From JAPHSX01 sp041554195 (lineage in GTDB: Bacteria > Pseudomonadota > Gammaproteobacteria > Thiohalomonadales > Thiohalomonadaceae), in NCBI GenBank assembly GCA_041554195.1, contig JBFFMJ010000003.1:186001-250000 (forward strand): a stretch of DNA of 64,000 bases, given 5' to 3'. A program made the translations under genes and the position numbers. The notes beneath the pieces were generated by a model. That model saw only the letters and a list, made by a program, of their open reading frames with translations, did not search any database and was not told the origin of the DNA. This document shows, piece after piece, positions 42,819 to 51,731 of the stretch; positions within the stretch are counted from its first letter, which is position 1; each line of letters starts with the position of its first letter.

Positions 42819-44018
42819 TTATTTGATCTTCCTTATAAACACCACTTTAAGGTAGTCACCCTGTTTGAATTTGTCATTAACCCTAAAGTCTTGGGGAAGA
42901 GTAAAACTCTCTTCGATGGCGTAGTTTTCATTTAACTCTTTAAATGCTTTAGAGACAAAGCCCTTAAACTTCGCCATGCCAAAGTTTGCCGCATTGGTTG
43001 AAGCGACAATGACGCCGCCCGCAGGGGTTATGTGAATGGCATCTTTGAGCAATTTCACGTAATCCCTGGCCGCCGAAAAGGTGACCTTTTTCGAGCGTGC
43101 AAAACTGGGGGGATCAAGGATCACCAGATCAAACAACAGGTTCTTTCTTACAGCATATTTAAAGTAGTTAAAAACATCTTCAACAATAATGTCGTGTTGC
43201 GACACCTCGATACCATTTACGCTGAACTGCTCTTCGGTTTTGTTAAGACTTCTTTTCGCCAGGTCGACACTGGTCGTTTTGACCGCCCCACCCAGCGCGG
43301 CAAATACCGAAAAGGCCCCCGTGTAGGAGAAGGTGTTTAACACGGTTTTGCCCCTGGCGTATTTGTCTCTAATTGTTTTTCGTACTTCCCTTTGGTCGAG
43401 GAACACCCCGACCATTGGGCCGTCATCAAGGTGGATGGCAAGGTTGACGCCACTCTCCTTGATAATATGTGGCGATGGCGCCTTCTCACCACAGATAAAA
43501 TCATCGCCCTCGTCAAGATACTGCCCCCTGGCATCAAAACGCCGCTTTTGATAGATCCCTTTATATGTAACCAGTGATTTGAATGCGTCCAGGATCGCCT
43601 CGCGAAACTCATAGATGCCGAGGCTATACCAGGTGACCAGATAGAAACCGTCAAAGTAATCTATGGTCAAGCCGCCAACACCGTCCCCCTCGCCATTAAA
43701 GACTCTAAATGCCGTGGTCTTGTCGTTGTTAAAAAAGTCTTCTCTATACTTTAGTGCCGCAGCGATTTTGTGGTTAAAAAATTCAGTGTCGATCTTTTCG
43801 TCCTGGTCTGTCGTCAGTACCCAGCCATACCCCTTGTTCTGTATGCCGTAATAGCCTTTAGCGACAAACTTTTTGTTGCCATCGGTCAGGTTAACAATTA
43901 CGCCCTCGTGACCAGCCTTTCCCCAGTCGGCAATAGACTCTTTTGTGATCAGCGGATAGCCCGCCCGGTACTCCTGTACAAAATCCTGCCTGACGGTTAA
44001 GGCTATCTCTGTGCGCAT
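42819..44018 (-). CDS. RlmI/RlmK-like rRNA (cytosine-5)-methyltransferase
   Basis: A ~399-residue class I SAM methyltransferase: an N-terminal PUA-like part, then VLNTFSYTGAFSVFAA (SAM loop, about 225-240) and DLVILDPPSFARSKK (catalytic region, about 300-315). This layout belongs to the RlmI/YccW group that methylates 23S rRNA; the exact base cannot be told. Codons favour A/T in third position (AAA, GAA, TTT) far more than neighbours, and the protein is Lys/Asn/Phe-rich, which suggests transfer from an AT-rich donor. Start ATG 44018 has GAGAG upstream; 44075 is possible. Confidence 0.85.
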   Translation of the reverse strand: MRTEIALTVRQDFVQEYRAGYPLITKESIADWGKAGHEGVIVNLTDGNKKFVAKGYYGIQNKGYGWVLTTDQDEKIDTEFFNHKIAAALKYREDFFNNDKTTAFRVFNGEGDGVGGLTIDYFDGFYLVTWYSLGIYEFREAILDAFKSLVTYKGIYQKRRFDARGQYLDEGDDFICGEKAPSPHIIKESGVNLAIHLDDGPMVGVFLDQREVRKTIRDKYARGKTVLNTFSYTGAFSVFAALGGAVKTTSVDLAKRSLNKTEEQFSVNGIEVSQHDIIVEDVFNYFKYAVRKNLLFDLVILDPPSFARSKKVTFSAARDYVKLLKDAIHITPAGGVIVASTNAANFGMAKFKGFVSKAFKELNENYAIEESFTLPQDFRVNDKFKQGDYLKVVFIRKIK

Positions 44019-44083
44019 CTTTTTACTCTCAAAACCATATCGATTAGTTATATGCATCCGTTCACCAAGCATCACCTCTCACA

Positions 44084-44944
44084 TCAGCCCTTGCAACGAC
44101 GTCCAGGCCGAAAATAGTTCGTGTTGTCGTAATAGCTTTCATCGCCATTATCCGTATCCCAGCCCGGCATACCGAGAATGGGAAAAGGGTTGAGGTCGCG
44201 AGGCTGGGTGTACTGAGTGCCGTCGGCAAAGATGGCGGCAAGCTGTTCATCAATAGTGGCGAGGCGTTCGTCCATCGGTTTGACAAAGTAGGCCGCATCC
44301 ACCTCTAGCAGGATCGCATTGGCGGTCATACCGATGTAGGGGGCCAGTGCCTTTTCGTACATAGCATGGCCAAAGGTGGTGCAGTCGAATTTACCGGCCA
44401 ACTCGTCACGGCGCTGCCAGAACAGCTCCTTCCACTTAAAGTCACGGATCAATTGCAACAGCGCGGGATCGCTGCTGGTGATCACCACCCCGCCCTCATC
44501 GAACAGTGAGAGCATGTTCTCCACCGGGGTGCGCCGCCCGACATCCCCACCGCCCTCGATACGTCGTTTTGCCTTGGGGATGTGGATGGCGTTAATCACC
44601 GCCTTGGTCTTGGGAAAGATGAACCAAGTGAGAAGCTGAAAGAAGTCGTGCCAGTTCTCGGTGCGGGTCTGGATCTCACCGTGCAGATAGATGCGCGGTG
44701 CGTAGTGCTGCTCAAAGTGATCGGGCCTTCCCTCCTGAGCGACGATCTTCAACGCGGCCCCATGTTGTGTGCGCAGTGGTTGATCAAGGCTATCGAGGAG
44801 CTGTTGGTAGCTCTCCAGCCCCGGCCATTCATCAAACTTGCGGAACGGTGCCAGCAGTGGGCGCAACGGCTCGAACAGCGGCCGGTTGGCATCGAAATCC
44901 GGGGACCATGGCACCATGGCATCGATTCGGGTATTGGTCTTCAC
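44084..44944 (-). CDS. DUF3025 domain protein
   Basis: A 286-residue soluble protein. DUF3025 landmarks are YAPRIYLHGEIQTRTENWHD (about 81-100), then FPKTKAVINA and RTPVENMLSLFDEGGVVI. The tail has DLNPFPILGMPGWD, another family feature. Function unknown. The basic end RPGRRCKG closes it 65 bp before the RlmI-like gene. Confidence 0.87.
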   Translation of the reverse strand: MKTNTRIDAMVPWSPDFDANRPLFEPLRPLLAPFRKFDEWPGLESYQQLLDSLDQPLRTQHGAALKIVAQEGRPDHFEQHYAPRIYLHGEIQTRTENWHDFFQLLTWFIFPKTKAVINAIHIPKAKRRIEGGGDVGRRTPVENMLSLFDEGGVVITSSDPALLQLIRDFKWKELFWQRRDELAGKFDCTTFGHAMYEKALAPYIGMTANAILLEVDAAYFVKPMDERLATIDEQLAAIFADGTQYTQPRDLNPFPILGMPGWDTDNGDESYYDNTNYFRPGRRCKG

Positions 44945-45006
44945 GTAGCGCTCGTTCTATTGCGGGGAGGGGAAAGATAACGGAAACCGGCTACACCAAC
45001 CAGTGG

Positions 45007-45819
45007 TTAGCGTTGGCCGCGGGTGATCACCACCTCAATGTTAAAGGGGATGCCGTCGCCCTGATCCAGGGTGGCGATCGCGGCCAGGTGTTCGGCCTTA
45101 AAGCGTGCCAATGTCACCTCATCAAGCCCGGAGATCAGGCTGCGGTAACCGGCGTTCCAGATCACCTGCCACCACTCATCGGCACTTTGAAAGTGATACC
45201 CGACATCGAAGCGTTGCAGTGTGATCTCGCTAAGCCCTGCCTGCTGGTAGAGCTCGAAATTCTGCGCCTCGGTGCCCAGACGCATCCAGCCGAGCGGCGG
45301 TGGCTCAATGCCATAGCGCACTACCTGTTCTCTGAACATCTCAGAGAGCGGCTCGAACGAGCCCTCGATAAAGTGGGTGGTCACTACCGGCCCGCCCGCC
45401 GTTATCTTTGAGGCGATGTGCTGCAATGTCCCGACCATGTCGGGGATAAAGAAGAGACCGAAGGAGCAGTTGGCCGCATCAAAACTGCCCTCTTCCAGCG
45501 GCATATCGGTCATATCCATCTGCTTAAAGGCGATATTCTTTAGCCCTGCCGCCTCCGCCTTTGCCTCGGCCTGCGCCAGCATGCCGCTGGAGAAGTCGAC
45601 CGCGGTTACCGCCCCCCGGGGCAGGTGAGTGGCACAGGCAATGGCCGGGATACCGGTACCGGCAGCCACATCCAGCAGCTGCTCATCACCCTTAAACTTG
45701 AATACCTCGGGCAGATGTGCCGCCGCGTTATTAAAGAAGCGTAGCGCGTCGCAATCGTAACCCTCGCATACCGTATCAAAGGTCTTGCGGATATGTGCCT
45801 TAATCTCTTCCTGATCCAT
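45007..45819 (-). CDS. UbiE/COQ5-like class I SAM methyltransferase
   Basis: A 270-residue protein. SAM motif I is LLDVAAGTGIPAIA (about 47-60), motif II VTAVDFSSGML (about 70-80), and FDAANCSFGLFF (about 113-124) is the motif III region. Close in layout to UbiE-type and other small-molecule methyltransferases; substrate unknown. It stands alone, with 62 bp to the DUF3025 gene downstream on the same strand. Confidence 0.85.
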   Translation of the reverse strand: MDQEEIKAHIRKTFDTVCEGYDCDALRFFNNAAAHLPEVFKFKGDEQLLDVAAGTGIPAIACATHLPRGAVTAVDFSSGMLAQAEAKAEAAGLKNIAFKQMDMTDMPLEEGSFDAANCSFGLFFIPDMVGTLQHIASKITAGGPVVTTHFIEGSFEPLSEMFREQVVRYGIEPPPLGWMRLGTEAQNFELYQQAGLSEITLQRFDVGYHFQSADEWWQVIWNAGYRSLISGLDEVTLARFKAEHLAAIATLDQGDGIPFNIEVVITRGQR

Positions 45820-45851
45820 CCTTACTCCTTAACTTCTTCATCGGGCGGCGG

Positions 45852-46256
45852 TTACGCGCTCGCCTTACCTGCCAGATAGGCCTCGATTAATGCTGCCTTC
45901 AACTTGGGTTTGCCATCGAGATCGGTTACGCCGACACAGCGCTCGGCAATGGGGCGCACCGCCTCGACCACCTGCTGCTGACGCCACTTTGTCTTAAACC
46001 CTTCCATATCGAACTGACCATCGTTAAGGAACTCGACGGCCATCCCCTCGGGCTGTTCAAACAGGATGTCGTCGGCCATCATCATCTCATACTCGTAGGA
46101 GTAGGAATCGATATTGTTGGCCATGGCGATGGAGTGGTGCAGGTTATTCAGGCCGCCATCCCGCTCCATCAGTTCGTCAAGGTCGAGCACCATTGATGGG
46201 GCGTGCCGCTCCCCCTTATAGTAAAAAATGACCGTCGCTATAATCTGATTTTTCAT
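45852..46256 (-). CDS. Hypothetical protein
   Basis: A 134-residue soluble acidic protein (MKNQIIATVIFYYKGERHAP; middle SYSYEYEMMMADD; C-terminal helix KLKAALIEAYLAGKAS). It starts at ATG 46256 with GGAAGAG upstream; the longer frame to 46316 is not supported. It precedes the methyltransferase gene by 32 bp on the same strand, so they are probably co-transcribed. No family recognised. Confidence 0.7.
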   Translation of the reverse strand: MKNQIIATVIFYYKGERHAPSMVLDLDELMERDGGLNNLHHSIAMANNIDSYSYEYEMMMADDILFEQPEGMAVEFLNDGQFDMEGFKTKWRQQQVVEAVRPIAERCVGVTDLDGKPKLKAALIEAYLAGKASA

Positions 46257-46441
46257 TACACTCTTCCGCTTGCAAGCGTCACACCCTGAATGCCGACATG
46301 ATACCCGAAAATGCACAATTCTCGTGCAACTGGGGACAAGCCAGCATTAACTTTTGTGATCGGGATTATAGTAATAGAGCCGCGCCAATGGCATTAATAC
46401 CTCCCCCCCTTTAACCACAATTGACATAAAGGAATTGTTCC

Positions 46442-47173
46442 ATGCATAAAGTGATTTTCAGCTCCCTCCTGCTCCTCGCCACCTCCACCGTCCAGGCCTC
46501 CGACATTCACTGGGGTTACAGCGGTCATGAAGGCCCTGAATTCTGGGGCAAGCTGAGCGATAAATATTCACTCTGCAGCAGCGGTAAAAACCAGTCTCCC
46601 ATCGATATCACCCTACCGATTGAGGCCGATCTTGAGCCACTGCGAATCGGCTACAAGGCCGCTGGCAATAATGTCGTCAACAACGGTCACACCATTAAGG
46701 TCGATTATGCCCCCGGCAGCCTGATCACCGTAGCGGGCCACACCTACGAATTAAAGCAGTTCCACTTCCATGCCCCCAGCGAGAACCTGATTGGCAGCCA
46801 CAGCTTCCCGCTGGAGGCCCATCTGGTACATGCCGATGGCGACGGCAATCTTGCCGTGGTCGGTATCATGTTCGAGGCCGGTGAAGAGAATGCCGAACTC
46901 CAGAAGGCCTGGTCGGTGATGCCACGCGCCAAGAACGGCAGCGCCAGGCCCTCATCCCCCCTCTCTGCCGCGGCCCTGCTGCCGGCCATCCGGGACTACT
47001 ATCGCTTTAACGGCTCACTGACCACCCCACCCTGTTCTGAGGGGGTGCTGTGGCTGGTGATGAAACAGCCGGTTGAGGCCTCTGCCAAGCAGATCAAGGC
47101 CTTCGAGAAGCTGATGCACCAGGGCAACAACCGCCCGGTGCAGGCCACAAATGCCCGCGCTGTGATGCAGTAA
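46442..47173 (+). CDS. Periplasmic alpha-carbonic anhydrase
   Basis: A 243-residue enzyme that interconverts CO2 and bicarbonate. A signal peptide (about 1-19) leads to the alpha-class domain. GKNQSPIDI and the zinc ligands in QFHFHAPSEN (two His) and EAHLVH (third His) are intact. SLTTPPCSEGVLW with its Cys pairs with an N-terminal Cys (SLCSSG) for the usual disulfide. Periplasmic CO2 hydration supports carbon acquisition. AAAGGAATTGTTCC precedes the ATG. Confidence 0.93.
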   Translation: MHKVIFSSLLLLATSTVQASDIHWGYSGHEGPEFWGKLSDKYSLCSSGKNQSPIDITLPIEADLEPLRIGYKAAGNNVVNNGHTIKVDYAPGSLITVAGHTYELKQFHFHAPSENLIGSHSFPLEAHLVHADGDGNLAVVGIMFEAGEENAELQKAWSVMPRAKNGSARPSSPLSAAALLPAIRDYYRFNGSLTTPPCSEGVLWLVMKQPVEASAKQIKAFEKLMHQGNNRPVQATNARAVMQ

Positions 47174-47269
47174 ATACGTGCCATCCAGAGCCGGGGGCTC
47201 TTCCCGGCTCTCGCCTTGCCCCGGCACAAACCTCTTGCAACATTTTCTCTCCGCTTCATCATATGCCCC

Positions 47270-48238
47270 ATGCATACCGGCCATGAAATCGTCATTTGCG
47301 GACTCGACGGCGTACTCGCATTGATCGAACACCGCCTGCACCACCTCTACAATGAGGAGGGGGTACGTAACTGGGATAAATTTCATCAGGATTGCGACGA
47401 GGACATGCCCAACCTGCCCCTGATCGACCGCCTGAATCAGGCACGTGCCGAGGGGGTACCGGTGATCCTGCTGAGCGGACGCAGCAGTGCCGTGGCCGAC
47501 AAAACCCGCGCCTGGCTCAAACGCTGGCAGATTGGTTACGACGGCCTCTTTCTGCGCCCGCCCGGCAACTTCAAGCCCTCTGCCGAGTACAAGGCTGAGG
47601 TGATCGCCAGCCACTACCCGGCGGCCACGGTGCGCCGCATCTATGAGTCTGACAGCCACCTCGACGTCGCCGCCTGGGCCACCGAGCAGAACATCCCCTG
47701 CACCCTCATTGGTCACAATCAGGGTAACGGCGAGAGCCGCGAGCAGGCCGAGCTCAAGGTGGTTAAACACGCCTGTGACCACACCGTGCTCTACCCCTTT
47801 TATGGCGACGATGATTACAGCTGGGCGGACCGTGCACAGCAACTCAGCCAGGGGATCTGCCGCCTCTGTGGGGCCGCCGAGCAGCAGGAGGAGCGGCGCA
47901 AAAAGGCGGTGCAGGCCAGGTACCACGCTAAAGAGCGCGGTCTGCCGCCGCTGGAAGGATCAGAGAGACAGGTCGCCTGGGCCGAGACCGTGCGTCTCGG
48001 TGCCTTTAGTGCCATCGACAAGGTATTGAAATGGGTGGATGAGGTGAACGATGAAGCGGAGCGCGAAGACCCCGACTACTGGGGCACGGTTAAGCAGGGC
48101 ATCAACCGCTCCATCACCTACCTGGAGGAGCAGACCAATGCCAAGTGGTGGATCGACCATCGCCAGGGCATGATGAATAATCTGGATGGCGGGCGCGCAC
48201 TACTCTCGTCCATCGCCCAGGAGATGGGGTATATGTAA
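47270..48238 (+). CDS. HAD-like (polynucleotide-kinase-phosphatase type) protein lacking the nucleophile
   Basis: A 322-residue protein. Residues 1-165 resemble the phosphatase part of T4-type polynucleotide kinase: CGLDGVLALIEHRLHHL, NWDKFHQDCDEDMPNL, VILLSGRSS, RIYESDSHLDVAAW. But HAD enzymes need DxDGT, and here the first position is Gly11 (C-G-L-D13-G-V). Hydrolysis by the usual aspartyl-phosphate route is not expected. The C-terminal half has a Cys pair (CRLCG) and a helical domain with LPPLEGSERQVAWAETVR, a motif I recall from other proteins of unknown role. Start ATG 47270; 47216 is possible. Confidence 0.75.
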   Translation: MHTGHEIVICGLDGVLALIEHRLHHLYNEEGVRNWDKFHQDCDEDMPNLPLIDRLNQARAEGVPVILLSGRSSAVADKTRAWLKRWQIGYDGLFLRPPGNFKPSAEYKAEVIASHYPAATVRRIYESDSHLDVAAWATEQNIPCTLIGHNQGNGESREQAELKVVKHACDHTVLYPFYGDDDYSWADRAQQLSQGICRLCGAAEQQEERRKKAVQARYHAKERGLPPLEGSERQVAWAETVRLGAFSAIDKVLKWVDEVNDEAEREDPDYWGTVKQGINRSITYLEEQTNAKWWIDHRQGMMNNLDGGRALLSSIAQEMGYM

Positions 48239-48240
48239 CA

Positions 48241-48266
48241 AAAACGGCCCTTTCGGGCCGCTTCTT
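48241..48266. terminator. Bidirectional intrinsic terminator
   Basis: CGGCCC-TTTC-GGGCCG (48245-48260), followed by CTTCTTA on plus and by TTTTTG on minus. It serves the convergent genes at 47270 and 48288. Confidence 0.75.
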
Positions 48267-48287
48267 ATTACACCATGTGACCGATAA

Positions 48288-49094
48288 TTACTCAGCCGTT
48301 ACCGTCGCATCTTCCATCAAAATATCGTACTTATAGCCGTAGCCAAAATCGCGGTTCAGGGCGAGCATCCCCTCGGCCACAATCACCTGGCCATTGCTGG
48401 CGGTGCCGGAGGTGGTGACGATAAAGTCGGCGTCGCCGCTGCTATCGGAGATATGCACCCAGTTCTTGCCCATGATGCCGTTAACCACCTTGGTAACCTG
48501 ACCGCGCACCTTAATCGGCTTGCCGGTCAGCTCGTTACGCTGTGCGAGGATTTCGGCGATGGTGTAACCGCCTTCAACCTTTTCGATATTGCCGATCGCC
48601 ACCACTGCCGCTGCAGGTGCTGTTGCCGGGGCGGCTACCGCACTCGGCTGCGCCGTGGATACGCCTGAATTCAGGGTGGAGAAACCGTCCACAAAATAGA
48701 GTACGGGGAAGTCACGATTCAGCGCCTTACTATGAAAATCCTTCATCGGGATCATCGTGCTAAAGGTAATGGTATCGCCCACCGACATCGGCGTCGGCGG
48801 CCCTGCTGCCCATATCTGCTTACCAGCCACCTCAATCATGGCGTAGGTGTAACCGCCCGCGGCCATGGTCTCGACCACCGCACCGGTCGCCAGGCCGTTG
48901 GCCATGGAAGCGGTGGGCGCCGCCATCGGCGCGGGCACAAGGTCAACCACCCTGGGCTGTTGCACCGTGGCTTGTGGTGCAGCGGCCTGTGCACTCTGAT
49001 CGGTGGTCGGTGCCTGCTCTACATCCTGCTGGCAACCGCTGACAAATCCGACACTCAGCAATAGCGAGGTCAGTACGCTGGTTTTTATATTCAC
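48288..49094 (-). CDS. Lipoprotein with OB-fold / NrfJ-like repeats
   Basis: A 268-residue protein with a lipoprotein signal (VGFVSGC, Cys21). A Gln/Ala/Pro-rich linker follows. The first domain (about 68-135) has VVETMAAGGYTYAMIEVAG and GDTITF, a pattern seen in NrfJ-related periplasmic proteins. The second (about 175-268) has ILAQRNELTGKPIKVRGQV and GKNWVHISD, an OB-fold of nucleic-acid-binding type. Envelope location; function unknown. Confidence 0.72.
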   Translation of the reverse strand: MNIKTSVLTSLLLSVGFVSGCQQDVEQAPTTDQSAQAAAPQATVQQPRVVDLVPAPMAAPTASMANGLATGAVVETMAAGGYTYAMIEVAGKQIWAAGPPTPMSVGDTITFSTMIPMKDFHSKALNRDFPVLYFVDGFSTLNSGVSTAQPSAVAAPATAPAAAVVAIGNIEKVEGGYTIAEILAQRNELTGKPIKVRGQVTKVVNGIMGKNWVHISDSSGDADFIVTTSGTASNGQVIVAEGMLALNRDFGYGYKYDILMEDATVTAE

Positions 49095-49247
49095 TTGAGA
49101 GACTCCAATATTATATTAATTATCTTTATCTGCTTCGGCTCTTTGTGGCGAAGTACTAACGACTATATCACGCTCACTGGTGCAAAGCTGCCAGCCTCCA
49201 GTGCATGCACTAGACTTACGATGAACAGTATCAATGGAGGGACGGTC

Positions 49248-50573
49248 GTGAAACAGCAAAACAAAACGGCACTGAAGAAACCGGGCAGCGATAGCGTGCA
49301 GGAGGGCGCTCGGCCACTGCATGACCAGTTGGCGGCCAGCATGCTCGATATGATTCAGCAGCAGTTGGTCGACGACAACACGGCTGCCAGCGCCCCGCTG
49401 CTTGCCGAGGCCCTGATACGTGATGCACTGCGTGAGCGCGCCACCGATCTGCACCTCGACTCACACGCTGAGCACATACTGGTGCGTATGCGTATCGACG
49501 GTGTGGTACATGACGCGGCGCTGCTTGACCTTGCCGTGGGAAAGCAGCTGGTCAATCAACTGAAAAACCTCGCGCTACTCAACCCGGTAACACGTTTTGT
49601 GGCCGAAGATGCAAGAATTACCCACGAAATTGACGGCAGATCCCTCGATCTCCGTGTTACTCGCGCCCCCTGCCTGCATGGCGATAAGCTCAGTATCCGC
49701 CTCTTCGACCTCCCCGCCACCCCTTACCAGCTGCACCAACTGGGGCTGCACGCACAGGGGCTGGAAGAGCTTGAGAACTGGCTGGGCCATGTCAGCGGCA
49801 TGCTGCTGGTCTCCGGCCCCTCCGGCAGCGGCAAAACCACCACCCTTTACGCCCTGCTGCACAAGCTCAGGCTTCATGAACGCAGCATTCTCACTGTGGA
49901 AGACCCGGTGGAGTACCAGGTTGATGGCATCAACCATATTCAGATCGATAAATTTCACGGCATGGATTTCGTTGAGGCCGTTAAGGCGATGCTGCGCCTC
50001 GACCCCGACTACCTGATGCTGGGCGAGATCCGCGATTCCGAATCGGCCCAGGCCGCCCTCACCGCCGCCTCCAGTGGCCGTGCCCTGATGAGCACCCTGC
50101 ACAGCCGCGATGCGGTCGCCGTGGTCGAGACACTACGCAACTACGGCCTCTCCGGCCATGAGATCTCAGCCAACCTGATGCTGGTGGTATCACAGCGCCT
50201 GGTGCGACGGCTATGCCCGCACTGCCGGGTCGAGTCCGGACCGAATAACGAAGAGAAACACTGGCTGCATGAACTGGGCCGCACGATACCGGACAAGGTG
50301 TGGCACGCCCGCGGCTGCGAGCAGTGCCAAGGCGTCGGCTACAAGGGGCGTATGGGTATATTCGAGGTGTGGCGTATCGACGCCGAGGAGTACCAGCTGA
50401 TTCTGGATAATGCAGACCGGCGCACCCTCTACCGCCACCTGGCCGGGCGTGGTCACCGCTTCCTGCTGGATGACGGTCTGGCGAAGGTGGCAGAGGGGAT
50501 GACCACCCTCACCGAGTTGCGCAGCACGGGGGGCTATAACGTGTTACGCAGCCTGGAGCTCGATAACCACTAG
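49248..50573 (+). CDS. Orphan GspE/PilB-type ATPase
   Basis: A ~441-residue secretion ATPase. It has an N2-like domain (DLHLDSHAEHILVRMRIDG), Walker A GPSGSGKT (190-197), the Asp box VEDPVEYQ, Walker B LMLGEIRD (257-264) and a C-terminal four-Cys zinc knuckle (LCPHC ... CEQC). The N1 domain of GspE/PilB is absent. I prefer the GTG at 49248 because GGAGGG lies six bases before it; ATG 49095 or 49221 would add a hydrophobic or short extension. No GspF, pilin or other type II/IV genes are nearby, so it may serve a distant system. Confidence 0.85.
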   Translation: MKQQNKTALKKPGSDSVQEGARPLHDQLAASMLDMIQQQLVDDNTAASAPLLAEALIRDALRERATDLHLDSHAEHILVRMRIDGVVHDAALLDLAVGKQLVNQLKNLALLNPVTRFVAEDARITHEIDGRSLDLRVTRAPCLHGDKLSIRLFDLPATPYQLHQLGLHAQGLEELENWLGHVSGMLLVSGPSGSGKTTTLYALLHKLRLHERSILTVEDPVEYQVDGINHIQIDKFHGMDFVEAVKAMLRLDPDYLMLGEIRDSESAQAALTAASSGRALMSTLHSRDAVAVVETLRNYGLSGHEISANLMLVVSQRLVRRLCPHCRVESGPNNEEKHWLHELGRTIPDKVWHARGCEQCQGVGYKGRMGIFEVWRIDAEEYQLILDNADRRTLYRHLAGRGHRFLLDDGLAKVAEGMTTLTELRSTGGYNVLRSLELDNH

Positions 50574-51085
50574 GCCTTTCTAAGCTGTAGCAGCCCCCCC
50601 ACCATCAAGGTGCTACTCAGCAGAAGCATCAACGCCGAGAACAGCAGCAGTGCCTCGGCCATGGTGATACCGAACAGAAGCTCGGGGGTGTAACCGCAGG
50701 CCTCCTTTACCTCGAATACGGCGGGAAGCCAGCGATCCAGTGCAAACCAGCCGGGCAGGCCCGCATCCATGTTACAGCTGCCGAAGATCCAGCCACGCTC
50801 CGTCGCCAACAGCTGGTAGGAGCGCTCCAGCAGTCCAGCCATCAACAGGGTAACCAGGCCATGCAGAGCCACACCCCAGTACGGGTAACGCTGCAGCCAC
50901 AGGGCGAGTGACACCACCGTGATCATGCCCAGCAACCAGATGCGCACATGGATGCAGAGCACACAGGGGGCGTAGTCCCACTGGTATTGATAGAGCAGTG
51001 CCACGCCCTCCATGGAGAGGCCCAGCAGTAGTAGTGTCAGCCAGTACCATCGACTCGCGCCTGCGTTTGAAATCTTATTCAACAT
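50570..51085 (-). CDS. dsbB: Disulfide bond formation protein DsbB
   Basis: A 171-residue inner-membrane protein with four helices (about 13-32, 46-64, 70-88, 140-165). It re-oxidises DsbA using quinone. The first redox pair is CVLC in YAPCVLCIHVR (about 40-43), the second is the Cys of FGSCNM and of KEACGY in the second periplasmic loop. All four Cys are present. Converges with the ATPase gene (four-base overlap of ends). Confidence 0.93.
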   Translation of the reverse strand: MLNKISNAGASRWYWLTLLLLGLSMEGVALLYQYQWDYAPCVLCIHVRIWLLGMITVVSLALWLQRYPYWGVALHGLVTLLMAGLLERSYQLLATERGWIFGSCNMDAGLPGWFALDRWLPAVFEVKEACGYTPELLFGITMAEALLLFSALMLLLSSTLMVGGLLQLRKA

Positions 51086-51135
51086 TACGACTCACCCATT
51101 CATTGCACGACACCACCCGTTCGATGTCTTGCGGG

Positions 51136-51705
51136 TTATTTAAGTTCACTCTCAACAAAGGCCTCGACCTCGGTCACCCGACTGTCACCCTCCCCCTGGC
51201 GTGTCATATCCCAGTACTGATCCAGCCGTATCACCTGCTGATGTGACGGCATAATGGCGGGCCATGGCGGAAAGGCCTCATCATCAATCACGCCCTGCAT
51301 ATGATGGCGATCGGAATAGAAGCGGTGCAGATATTCTGCCGCGGGTATGACCCTAAGCACCGCACGCAATGACTCAGGCAGGTCACTCTGCGTAGCAAAG
51401 GTGGCGGTAAAATAATCGCGACTGTCGCTGTGAAGGGGGAGCCGGGTATCGAAGTCAAAAACCGCATCGCCCTTCTCATCACACTGGCGCAATATGACGT
51501 GATAGTCCCACACCACATAGCCATGCTCATTGGCGTTGCGCTGGTTGAACAGCACTACCTGTTTTTGCCGGTTGGAGATGACAATAACCTGCAGTGTTTC
51601 AGGCGCTACGCCATCGGCGACAAGTTGCCTAACCAGCTGCCAGATGTTCTCCTCACAGAACAGCGGGGTGTAGAGGTGAGCGGGACGATTATTTGTCACC
51701 GCCAT
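51136..51705 (-). CDS. Protein N-terminal glutamine amidohydrolase (NTAQ1/WDYHV family)
   Basis: A 189-residue enzyme of the family that converts N-terminal Gln to Glu in proteins. The match to the eukaryotic enzyme is clear: YTPLFCEENIW with catalytic Cys17, WDYHVIL with His69 (the family name motif), FDFDTRLP with Asp84, then RVIPAAEYLHRFYSDRHHM and PPWPAI. The spacing Cys-His-Asp (52 and 15) nearly equals that of human NTAQ1 (53 and 16). In the N-degron route the product Glu would be a substrate for a Leu or Arg transferase. ATG 51705 follows yaaA by 26 bp; DsbB is next. Confidence 0.88.
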   Translation of the reverse strand: MAVTNNRPAHLYTPLFCEENIWQLVRQLVADGVAPETLQVIVISNRQKQVVLFNQRNANEHGYVVWDYHVILRQCDEKGDAVFDFDTRLPLHSDSRDYFTATFATQSDLPESLRAVLRVIPAAEYLHRFYSDRHHMQGVIDDEAFPPWPAIMPSHQQVIRLDQYWDMTRQGEGDSRVTEVEAFVESELK

Positions 51706-51731
51706 TGCCTTATCAACCGTGAGGGCACAGC

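Noticed and set aside
47015..47926. 303-codon minus frame across the carbonic anhydrase end and HAD-like gene
   Set aside because: It spans two recognised plus genes and their spacer, and has low-complexity Leu/Val/Gly content without motifs.
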